Positions 41,001 through 48,286 of a stretch of DNA of 64,000 nt are shown piece after piece. Position 1 is the first letter of the stretch; every line of letters starts with the position of its first letter. The translations under genes were made by a program, and so were the position numbers. The stretch is from positions 1,045,833-1,109,832 of the forward strand of contig CDRNVI010000002.1 of assembly GCA_977017575.1 (NCBI GenBank), given 5' to 3'. Origin of the DNA: Paramoeba atlantica. Taxonomy: Eukaryota > Discosea. The notes beneath the pieces were generated by a model, which made no database searches, was not told the origin of the DNA, and worked only from the letters and a program-made list of their open reading frames with translations.

Positions 41001-41197
41001 GTCGTATGAACCCGGACCTTATTTCTCTCGTATTTTCGCTTTGTAGAGATCAGCAGAAACTGTCGGGTGCTGGTCAAGTTGAGGCTGTTTCAGCTTTTCC
41101 GAGTGAGGAGGTCCCGATTACGGTGGAACCTGAGTCCGATATCGCGGCTGATATTGAATTCACTCAACAAGACGACGACGAGGAGGAGGAGTCATAA
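38075..41197 (+). CDS. RAD54: RAD54-type SNF2 DNA translocase
   Basis: 1040 aa from the ATG at 38,075. The N-terminal about 260 residues are Ser/Pro-rich with low complexity. The SNF2 core begins at [15 protein letters not shown]: motif I [11 protein letters not shown] (about 425), motif II [9 protein letters not shown] (about 534; DEGH is characteristic of the RAD54 group), motif [16 protein letters not shown], and in the second lobe [40 protein letters not shown]. After it comes [20 protein letters not shown], then a small Cys pair (LLNCTKCG) and an acidic tail ([10 protein letters not shown]). Known family role: ATP-driven partner of RAD51 in homologous recombination, nuclear. The 5' part is C-rich and then G-rich from about 38,920. 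Confidence 0.95.
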   Translation: [1040 protein letters not shown]

Positions 41198-41545
41198 CAC
41201 AAGTATTGATTGGCTCGTTGTATTAGATTTATATGTACAGTCTGTTTACATGGATAAATGTACATGTATATTTAGATACGTGTAGAAGGGCTTGCCTATC
41301 TAGAAGCACGCTTTTGTTTCGCATTGCACGACTTCTTTTTCACGTTGTATGCTTCCTAGAAGTCGATGGGAGGGTTTTTGAGTCCTTTCACAGTTAGGCT
41401 TTAGACAATAGATTGCATGTGTATAAAAACGAAAATCTTTGCTGCGCACAAAATTATTTTTGTCTTCGTACTCTGCTTTTTCTACATAAACATTTTCTGC
41501 TCAAACACTTCTTTTCTCAAGTACTTTTTTCTCTCCGTTCCCGAC
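41198..41545. other. Spacer with pyrimidine tracts before Pescadillo
   Basis: No separate gene. An in-frame ATG at 41,417 would add 43 hydrophobic residues that Pescadillo proteins lack, so 41,546 is the likely start; the extension is best read as 5' untranslated sequence with T/C runs (41,500-41,540). Confidence 0.6.
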
Positions 41546-43336
41546 ATGGCTCGTCCCCACACCAAAGCCTCACGGAAACGTAACTTTAAAAAACGCTTCC
41601 TCACCAAAGGTCAAGCCAAACGTCTACTCCAACTCGACAACAAAGAGTTCAAACGCGTCCTCATCCTCAAAGGCATCTACCCCCGCCAACCCTCCAACTT
41701 CCGCAGCAGCGAGGGCAAAGACAAAGTCTACTACCTCACCCGAGACATCAAATACCTCGTCGCGGACCCCATTCTCCAAACCCTCCGCGACTACGCCACA
41801 CACGAAAAAAAATGCCGCACCCTGGAAGCCGAAGCCCACCCCGACGAAGCCGAACGTTTCGACAAAACCCACCGACCCCACTACACCCTCGACCACACCA
41901 TCCGGGAGCGCTACCCCCGTTTCCCGGACGCCCTACGTGATCTCGGGGACGCGCTCTCCTCGATTTTCCTCTATGCCATCCTCCCCCCCACGATCGCCTC
42001 CGAGACCACCATCGAGGGCCACGCCTACCCCACCACCGGGATGCACCAGCAGTGTCAAGCCCTGGCGGAGCGCTGGAGTAACTACGTCGCCACGCAGCAC
42101 GCTCTGGAGAAAGGCTTTATCAGTATTAAAGGGTTTTACTACCAGGCCCGGGTCCAGGGGCGCCCGGTGGTGTGGCGCGTGCCGCATGACTTCGCCGCAG
42201 CCGCCCCGAAGACGGTGGAGCACCGCGTGCTGCTGTCGTTTCTGGAGTTCTACCTCAGTTTTGTGCGGTTCGTGTTGTATAAGTTGGAAAAAGATGCGGC
42301 AGGGGAGGCGAAGGAGGCGCAGGAGTGCACCCCGGAGAGTGTACCGTTTCCGAAGGAGGCAGAGGGGGAGAGTGAGAAAGAGGCGGTTTCGAGGCGTGTG
42401 TTCTCTTCTCTGGTGTTTTACCTCTCTCGAGAGGCTGTGCCGGCGCAGGTGGGTTTTGTGATTCGTTGCTTGGGGGGTCGTGTGGTGCCGTTTTCGGATT
42501 TTTCCGATATCACACATGTGGTTGTGGATCGCCCATCGCTCCCTCCTGGGGAGGAAAAAAGAGAAGGCGTGGAGTATCTCCAGCCCCAGTACGTGTTTGA
42601 TTGTTTAAACACACGTATGGTGCTACCCGTGACGGGTTACGAAATGGGCGAACGTTGTCCTCCGCATATCAGTCCCTTCACGGTGAGCTTGCGTAAGGAA
42701 GGGGAAGTCGAGAGTGTCTCTGACGAGACCAAGGTGACGCATCGGGCCGTGTTTCATGGAGATGTGCCTCAACGTGCGCAGGAGCTTCGAAAGCTGGTGG
42801 ATCCAAGCTACGTAGCAGGTGTTGAGTCGGGGAGTGTGGCCCAGGAGGATGAAAAAGATGTTTCCGAAACCAACGGTTTGAAGGCTACACAGCGTGGCAA
42901 GAAGAAAACTGGGGTAGAAAAGAGTAGTGTGGTGGATAGTAAGGGAGAAAGTTCGGAATCTATGAACGATGAGAGCTCTTCCGAGGAGGATCTTATCCGA
43001 GAGGCGCCCTTTCGATCAGCGACCTCCGAAGCTCTCGTGGAGAAGCAACGCCGATTAGGGTTGGATAATAAGCCGGAAAATGAAAAGAAGTTGGGTTCTC
43101 ACACAAGTTCAGATCCCTTTGCAAAAGAGGAAGGGAAAAAGTCCACCGCACTCAGCCGCAAAATAGATTCACGTAAAGGTGCAGCGTCGCTTTTGAGCAA
43201 AAAGGTAAGAGGGATCTATGAAGCGGCATCATTTTCCAAACGTCAAGTTGAAGAAAAAGCCGAGGCCTTGGGCGAAACACGTGCATCTCTAAAGAAAGGT
43301 CGAAAACGTGTGCACTCCAAAGGTTACATTGTATGA
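41546..43336 (+). CDS. PES1: Pescadillo homolog (ribosome biogenesis)
   Basis: 596 aa from the ATG at 41,546 (MARPHTKASRKRNFKKRFL). The Pescadillo N-domain is unmistakable: FKRVLILKGIYPRQPSN, KVYYLTRDIKYL, PHYTLDHTIRERYPRFPDAL, RDLGDALSSIFLYAIL, ISIKGFYYQARVQGRPVVW. A BRCT domain follows (about 285-375; VFSSLVFYLSREAVPAQVGF, GGRVVPFSDFSDITHVVVD, YLQPQYVFDCLNTR), then a charged, coiled-coil-like tail with RKGRKRVHSK-type basic ends. Family role: PeBoW complex in large-subunit rRNA processing, nucleolus. Composition is C-rich in the first 500 bases, G-rich later, AT-richer at the end. Confidence 0.96.
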   Translation: MARPHTKASRKRNFKKRFLTKGQAKRLLQLDNKEFKRVLILKGIYPRQPSNFRSSEGKDKVYYLTRDIKYLVADPILQTLRDYATHEKKCRTLEAEAHPDEAERFDKTHRPHYTLDHTIRERYPRFPDALRDLGDALSSIFLYAILPPTIASETTIEGHAYPTTGMHQQCQALAERWSNYVATQHALEKGFISIKGFYYQARVQGRPVVWRVPHDFAAAAPKTVEHRVLLSFLEFYLSFVRFVLYKLEKDAAGEAKEAQECTPESVPFPKEAEGESEKEAVSRRVFSSLVFYLSREAVPAQVGFVIRCLGGRVVPFSDFSDITHVVVDRPSLPPGEEKREGVEYLQPQYVFDCLNTRMVLPVTGYEMGERCPPHISPFTVSLRKEGEVESVSDETKVTHRAVFHGDVPQRAQELRKLVDPSYVAGVESGSVAQEDEKDVSETNGLKATQRGKKKTGVEKSSVVDSKGESSESMNDESSSEEDLIREAPFRSATSEALVEKQRRLGLDNKPENEKKLGSHTSSDPFAKEEGKKSTALSRKIDSRKGAASLLSKKVRGIYEAASFSKRQVEEKAEALGETRASLKKGRKRVHSKGYIV

Positions 43337-43704
43337 CCCGTCTTATTTTTAATAACATAACACAAACCTGGAAGGGTGTTAATTTTCGCTGTTTTTTTCC
43401 TATTCATTGGTTGAGGCAATTCTTAAGTTGTGTATCTCAATTCTCATATCTTTTGTTGTACGATACATGTATTTAAGGATTCGCCCTGTGCAACCTTTGC
43501 TCCGCGGAGTGGGAATGTTCGTGTACGAGTTTATCTTAAAATTAGAAATTTCGTTCCTACTTTATCTATTTTTTTGTCTAAATTTGTCGCTCAATAAACG
43601 TCTTGTTCGAACTTTTAGGACCTTTTATGCACACAACATGTCTTTTCTTTTTTAGCACTTTACTTCACCTACTATCGGAGAAAGCTTAATGTTCTTATCC
43701 TTTT
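43337..43704. other. Gene-free spacer
   Basis: AT-rich. No gene supported. Carries the splice-acceptor-like sequence at 43,641-43,655. Confidence 0.5.
43641..43655 (+). promoter_or_regulatory. Likely trans-splice acceptor (TCTTTTCTTTTTTAG)
   Basis: A pure pyrimidine run followed by AG, 49 bases before the ATG at 43,705. Similar arrangements precede 45,045 (AG at 45,030-45,031) and 47,159 (AG at 47,145-47,146). Inference from context. Confidence 0.55.
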
Positions 43705-44598
43705 ATGACAGTGGATTCCTCCTGCGAAAAGTTTTGCATCGGGCACGTCACAGGTTGCGGCCAGGGTTGTATCGCATTGTCACCCATCGATGCAGGGACT
43801 GAAATCATATCTGCGACTCCGGAGGTTTCAGTATTGTACGATCACTATCTATCTAGTCATTGTACTAATTGCTATCAGGAAAAAGATAAGGCGAACAATC
43901 TTGTTACTTGTTCAACATGTAATTCTTTTTCTTACTGCACGGATTGCTCACAGGATCCGCTTGTTACTTTAATACATCCGCTGGAATGCAAGTGGTTTTG
44001 TTCCATTGAAGCGTCAAACAGAAAAGAAGACACAGATTATTTGCGGTTTCTGGTTCGTTACTTTGCACATAAGAAGCTAAAGCAGGAAGTCATCCAATCT
44101 TTTGACTCACTGTGCACGAACACGAGCTTACGATCCACAGAATTTGCGCATTGGTCCAACGCAATGGCTGAATTATACCTTTCACATTTCGGCGAAGTAG
44201 AATTAGGTACGACGAAACAAGAACTCGTGGATCTTTTTGCAAAGATACGCTTTAACAGTTTCGGTTTTCCTTTTAATAAGGAAAGGACGTTGGGCTGGTG
44301 TCTACAGAGCACTTTGTCATATGTGAATCACAGCTGCGAACCGAATTGCTTTATACAACAAGTGAACTTAGGAAGCGCTTTTTTGTCATTGCCTGCTTCG
44401 TTATCCACAATGATGGAATTAAAAGCTTTACGAGCAATTGATGCAGGGGAAGAACTAACAATAAGTTACCTTGACCTTGAAGCTCCATCAAATCGTCATA
44501 TTCAAAATAGAACAAGCATTTTGTTTGATCGATATCGTTTCGAATGTCATTGTACTCGATGTATTAAGGAAGCTGAGCAAGCTCTGCCGAAAACCTAA
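43705..44598 (+). CDS. SMYD-type SET domain protein with MYND zinc finger
   Basis: 297 aa. The split SET begins GHVTGCGQGCIALSPIDAGT. A MYND finger is inserted at about residues 53-98: CTNCYQ, VTCSTCN, SYCTDCSQDP, HPLECKWF, all expected Cys/His positions present. SET resumes with LSYVNHSCEPNCFIQQ (the NHSCxPN box), then ALRAIDAGEELTISYLDLE and a post-SET RFECHCTRC. This is the SMYD architecture: protein lysine methyltransferase using S-adenosylmethionine. The C-terminal TPR-like domain of animal SMYDs is absent. Part of the gene (43,893-44,148) is duplicated downstream at 44,704-44,959. Confidence 0.93.
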   Translation: MTVDSSCEKFCIGHVTGCGQGCIALSPIDAGTEIISATPEVSVLYDHYLSSHCTNCYQEKDKANNLVTCSTCNSFSYCTDCSQDPLVTLIHPLECKWFCSIEASNRKEDTDYLRFLVRYFAHKKLKQEVIQSFDSLCTNTSLRSTEFAHWSNAMAELYLSHFGEVELGTTKQELVDLFAKIRFNSFGFPFNKERTLGWCLQSTLSYVNHSCEPNCFIQQVNLGSAFLSLPASLSTMMELKALRAIDAGEELTISYLDLEAPSNRHIQNRTSILFDRYRFECHCTRCIKEAEQALPKT

Positions 44599-44703
44599 TG
44601 CTCATGGAAATGGCCGGTTGGCCAAAATTTGGCTTGAAGTACAGGCGGCTTGTCACAATGATGACAAAGAAGATCTTTTCATTATTTTCGAAACGACTTC
44701 ATA

Positions 44704-44959
44704 GAACAATCTTGTTACTTGTTCAACATGTAATTCTTTTTCTTACTGCACGGATTGCTCACAGGATCCGCTTGTTACTTTAATACATCCGCTGGAATGC
44801 AAGTGGTTTTGTTCCATTGAAGCGTCAAACAGAAAAGAAGACACAGATTATTTGCGGTTTCTGGTTCGTTACTTTGCACATAAGAAGCTAAAGCAGGAAG
44901 TCATCCAATCTTTTGACTCACTGTGCACGAACACGAGCTTACGATCCACAGAATTCGCG
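44704..44959 (+). pseudogene. Partial duplicate of the SMYD gene
   Basis: 256 bases nearly identical to 43,893-44,148 of the preceding gene, covering MYND and the start of the helical linker. It starts at GAACAATCTTG and ends at GAATTCGCG where the parent has GAATTTGCG. No start codon context or SET core; a short frame with MYND residues is open but surely not functional. The high identity means the duplication is recent. The 100 bases between parent stop and copy are unrelated. Confidence 0.9.
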
Positions 44960-45010
44960 TCGTTCTTTTTAACGCTTAAATAACTCGTGTTAACAACTAC
45001 GCTTATAGTG

Positions 45011-45031
45011 TTCTTCTTTTTTTAATTACAG
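45011..45031 (+). promoter_or_regulatory. Likely trans-splice acceptor
   Basis: TTCTTCTTTTTTTAATTACA followed by G gives a pyrimidine tract, a branch-like TAAT and an AG 13 bases before the ATG at 45,045. Confidence 0.5.
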
Positions 45032-45044
45032 TTTAGTATTTTTT

Positions 45045-45740
45045 ATGGTTCAGAAAGGACCGTCTATCTCTCATGCTGTCTCGTTAGCTCGAAGAACACT
45101 CCATCTTACCACTCCCTACACTCGACGGCAGCTTCGTTCTCAATATTTGAAGTTAGTACACCGAAATCATCCGGATGTGAACGAACAAAGGAACTCAGAG
45201 TTGTACACTCATCGTCTACGTGAAATAAATGCAGCATACAAAACTCTGTTGCGTCATCATTACACTATAACGTCACCTTTGAATCGTCCATCTGGTCTTT
45301 CTTCAAATATTAACGAGCAGCGGACTACAAATTATACAAACTTTGCAAACTGTGTTGAGCCTGATTTGCACATTCGTAGAAAACATGATACGACTCTACG
45401 TCTGCCTTGGCAAAAGAACCCCAAAGTGCCTTCTAGTTCTGAATATTCTCACATCTTTTTGTACTCTACTCCACGAATATTTTTTCGTAGATTACAGCAG
45501 ACATCGATGAATTTCATAAATTCTAAGATTCACGATTTATTGAGGAATTTGCCTAAAAGGTTATTTCTTTTGATTTTGCCCATGAGGGACAAACCCATAA
45601 ATGTTTACTGGAATTCTTGCTCTTATTTCTTTCACATAAATTGGCAACGTCTCATCCCTCTATACACATTTTTCATAAAGAAACTATCTACCTGGATGCA
45701 ATTTTACGTTTTCTCGAAATCCAGGGGCTCTCAGCAATAG
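45045..45740 (+). CDS. J-domain (DnaJ-like) protein
   Basis: 231 aa from the ATG at 45,045. The J domain spans about residues 12-75: TPYTRRQLRSQYLKLVHRNH, with the invariant HPD at 42-44, followed by HRLREINAAYKTLL. The first residues (SLARRTLHLTT) could act as a presequence. The remainder lacks a G/F region and zinc fingers (type III J protein) and contains basic, hydrophobic stretches (LPKRLFLLILPM; LYTFFIKKLSTWM), perhaps membrane associated. Role: stimulation of an Hsp70 ATPase; the compartment is likely mitochondrial, by inference. Confidence 0.85.
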   Translation: MVQKGPSISHAVSLARRTLHLTTPYTRRQLRSQYLKLVHRNHPDVNEQRNSELYTHRLREINAAYKTLLRHHYTITSPLNRPSGLSSNINEQRTTNYTNFANCVEPDLHIRRKHDTTLRLPWQKNPKVPSSSEYSHIFLYSTPRIFFRRLQQTSMNFINSKIHDLLRNLPKRLFLLILPMRDKPINVYWNSCSYFFHINWQRLIPLYTFFIKKLSTWMQFYVFSKSRGSQQ

Positions 45741-45874
45741 TCATTAAGATATTAGAGAACTGTGCATCACATACGCACCAATGGAACACATTTTAATTTA
45801 AACTTAGTTTGTTTGACCATCTGCGGTATATATCTTCTTTCGCTTACATACGAAGATATGGGATACGTTATTAG

Positions 45875-47098
45875 GGTGAAACTGAAGCAAAATTCGGTTT
45901 TTTTCAGCTTTTGTCTATCAAATTCTCTGATTGTAGAAAATACTTCTCCAGAGATCGTATTCATATTTTCTTGAGTTTTTCGCTATTCTTTTCGCCTTTT
46001 TCAGTTACTTGGTCTATCTTTCCATGCCTTGAACGGGGTGTGTTGGGTTTTCTTGTCGGCGAAAGCTGACAATAAGTAGGATTGCAACTTGGACTGCAAA
46101 GCAGTGTGTGGAGTGGCTACAAGATCATAAGTTGGTGGCACAAAAGGTCATATGTTGCAAGCGAAATCACACGAGTGACCACACTATGGAAATGAATGGT
46201 GAAAAATGGAAGTGCACGAAGTCTTGCAAAGGGATATATGAGAAGACGGGTCCACTGTTGCCGGGCAGGGCGCAGCGAAGCGCTAAACAAACACTGAAGT
46301 ACATTGTACTTTACGTTCGGGGGAATAGACATGAGGTGTCTGTTGCAGAGACGGAGCTCAGTGAGAAAACAATTATATCACTACGTCAGTGGATTGATTC
46401 CATCATGGCAACTTGTCATGTGCGTCGACGCGCCCGACAAAGAGGGAGCGTCCACTCGATGCAGTGTGATGAAACTTTTTTCTCGGTTCGGAAACGTCAC
46501 CGAGGTAGTCACGGTTCGAGGCGCGTGCGCGCAGAAGGTACGCAAGTAGCCCAAACGGTTGCGGTGACGACTCGAAACAACAAGTTATCCGAAATTTTAA
46601 TGCAAGTAGTACCAGATTGCACTGCTGGTTCTCTTGTCCCCGGAATTACAGAACTAGCCGCAGGAGAACGTACCAGAATTTGGACAGACGGCGCTCGTCA
46701 CAATATTCGTCTCGGGCAGAACTACAAGTGGGAAAGCGTCAACCACCGTCGACAGTGGGTCACAGAGGAAGGTGTGCACACAAACACTGTGGAGTGTGCG
46801 AACTCAGTCGTCAAGAAGCGTTCAAAGCGTGAAGGTGGTGTGTTGGGCCGGAAAGCCGCCCGGAGAGATGATCGGGTGCAGGCCTACGCAAAGCAAGGAA
46901 GCGGAAGTTTGAAGTGTAATGGGGGGATGCTTTGTTGCGCGTGCTTGAAAATTTAAAAGAGCATTGCGCTTGCGTATACGTATAGTGTCCGCTTTCTAAG
47001 TCTAAAGTTGTGAGTTTAAGTTTTTCAACATTTTTTGAGCACTTTTTGAACAGATTTATGAAAAAAACGAAAAAACCGAATTTTGCTTCAGTTTAGCC
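45875..47098 (+). mobile_element. Merlin DNA transposon, nearly intact
   Basis: 1224 bp. Inverted ends: GGTGAAACTGAAGCAAAATT at the left and, from the right, GGCTAAACTGAAGCAAAATT; the match continues through CGGTTTTTT. It is flanked by perfect 8-bp direct repeats GTTATTAG (45,867-45,874 and 47,099-47,106). GG-starting ends with an 8-9-bp duplication are diagnostic of Merlin. It carries one long transposase frame and has inserted between the J-domain gene and the SLC35 gene, in their transcription direction. Confidence 0.93.
46081..46956 (+). CDS. Merlin transposase (IS1595/ISXO2-like DDE)
   Basis: An open frame of at least 283 codons from 46,108 (GTG) to the stop at 46,956; the frame is open upstream to about 46,081, but no convincing ATG precedes the zinc-binding N-terminus (VICCKRNHTSD, WKCTKSCKG), so the start has been lost or is non-standard. 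Catalytic residues are intact: Asp in QCDETFF (46,468), Asp in IWTDGARHN (46,687) and Glu in HTNTVECANSVVK (46,792). The preceding SVNHRRQWVTEEGVHTNT is typical of the family. A short basic C-terminus follows. The lack of internal stops suggests recent activity. Confidence 0.88.
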   Translation: MATWTAKQCVEWLQDHKLVAQKVICCKRNHTSDHTMEMNGEKWKCTKSCKGIYEKTGPLLPGRAQRSAKQTLKYIVLYVRGNRHEVSVAETELSEKTIISLRQWIDSIMATCHVRRRARQRGSVHSMQCDETFFSVRKRHRGSHGSRRVRAEGTQVAQTVAVTTRNNKLSEILMQVVPDCTAGSLVPGITELAAGERTRIWTDGARHNIRLGQNYKWESVNHRRQWVTEEGVHTNTVECANSVVKKRSKREGGVLGRKAARRDDRVQAYAKQGSGSLKCNGGMLCCACLKI

Positions 47099-47158
47099 GT
47101 TATTAGATATGGAATATTCTGTCGTTCGTAGTTTGCTTGCTTTCTAGTCTTTTGGTAC

Positions 47159-48049
47159 ATGATTCCGCATCTTCTTTTAGCACTTCATACGTGCGGTGGA
47201 ACGGCTCATTCGTTATTTGTGCATCACTTTGCCCATCAAGGACCCTCTAAGCCCCGTAAAGAAATTTTGTTGTTGGTCTCGGAGCTCTTGAAACTTATTT
47301 TTTCCTATTTTCTCTCCTCGCGAGGAGCTTTACGAAAAGTTCGTAGGCGCTCTCGCAAACCAGTAAAGTTCTCACAAGTTTTACCTTACCTTCTGTTCTC
47401 ACTGATTCATTTCGCATGCAACTTACTTTCTTTTTATAATTTAGGACACGTTGATCCGAACACCTATCAAATGTTCTTGCAAGGTCGAATTCTATGTACG
47501 GCAATACTGGGTTGGCTATTGTTTGGTAAATCATTGTCGATACGCAGGTTCGTCTCTCTTTTTATAATCATGTATGGTGTCGTACTAAAGGAATTTACTT
47601 CTTCCTTGTGGCACTCCAATCACATGAATTTTCTGATATTACATCCTATCCTTAGTTCAGTTTCCGGGCTGTACAACGAATATTTGTTGCGCTCCCCGAA
47701 GCTGAAGCTTAGCATGCAACACCGAAATATATGCGTGTATGGTTTTTCGTTGATTCTTACATTTTTGTACTGTATTCTTCAATATACTGTTAATGATCTT
47801 TCTGAAGACTTTTCTTTGTTAATTTCGAATGTGTACGCACAAGCGATGATATTCAATAGTGCCTTCCTTGGGATTTTAACATCTTTTGTTATATTCTATT
47901 TCGGCGCCCTGGTGAAAACTGTATCCAATGGGTGCGAGATAATACTAACCGCAATGGTGACAAGTGTTTTGTTTTCTCACCCCTTTTCTTCGCAAGACTT
48001 GAATGCTTTGAGCTTGACTTTTCTTGGGGTTTGCCTTTATGCTTTATGA
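47159..48049 (+). CDS. Nucleotide-sugar transporter-like protein (SLC35A type)
   Basis: 296 aa from the ATG at 47,159. It is hydrophobic throughout, with about eight to ten predicted membrane segments (for example LLVSELLKLIFSYFLSS, LFIIMYGVVLKEF, GILTSFVIFYFGALVKT). The pattern KPRKEILLLVSELLKLIFS near the start, FLQGRILCTAILGWLLFGKS in the middle, and SSVSGLYNEYLLRS followed by a hydrophobic span are the characteristic blocks of SLC35A (UDP-galactose, UDP-GlcNAc, CMP-sialic acid) transporters. Expected role: Golgi or ER import of nucleotide sugars; the substrate is not predictable. It starts about 50 bases after the Merlin target duplication, so the transposon may replace part of its leader region. 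Confidence 0.85.
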   Translation: MIPHLLLALHTCGGTAHSLFVHHFAHQGPSKPRKEILLLVSELLKLIFSYFLSSRGALRKVRRRSRKPVKFSQVLPYLLFSLIHFACNLLSFYNLGHVDPNTYQMFLQGRILCTAILGWLLFGKSLSIRRFVSLFIIMYGVVLKEFTSSLWHSNHMNFLILHPILSSVSGLYNEYLLRSPKLKLSMQHRNICVYGFSLILTFLYCILQYTVNDLSEDFSLLISNVYAQAMIFNSAFLGILTSFVIFYFGALVKTVSNGCEIILTAMVTSVLFSHPFSSQDLNALSLTFLGVCLYAL

Positions 48050-48286
48050 GATTTTTGTCACCCATGAGTAGGTTGTACTGCTATAGTTGTACGTTTGAAC
48101 TGTGGGTAATTTTTGATTGTATTCGCTACTTCACTATTGTACGCAATCATTGTGCGTTTTTCACACGACTCACAGTGAAATTTTCGGATATTTTATCAAA
48201 TTTCTTTGAGATACCCTTTTCTTCACTTTATCAGTAATTGAATGAATTAGTTTGATGCATCTTAAAGAGATTTTCATTTTTTCCGT

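Noticed and set aside
41417-41545. N-terminal hydrophobic extension of Pescadillo
   Set aside because: Pescadillo proteins start near the basic segment at 41,546; the extension is translated pyrimidine-rich leader.
45762-45974. Small + strand gene of 70 codons
   Set aside because: It runs across the left boundary of the Merlin element at 45,875, so it is a chance frame.
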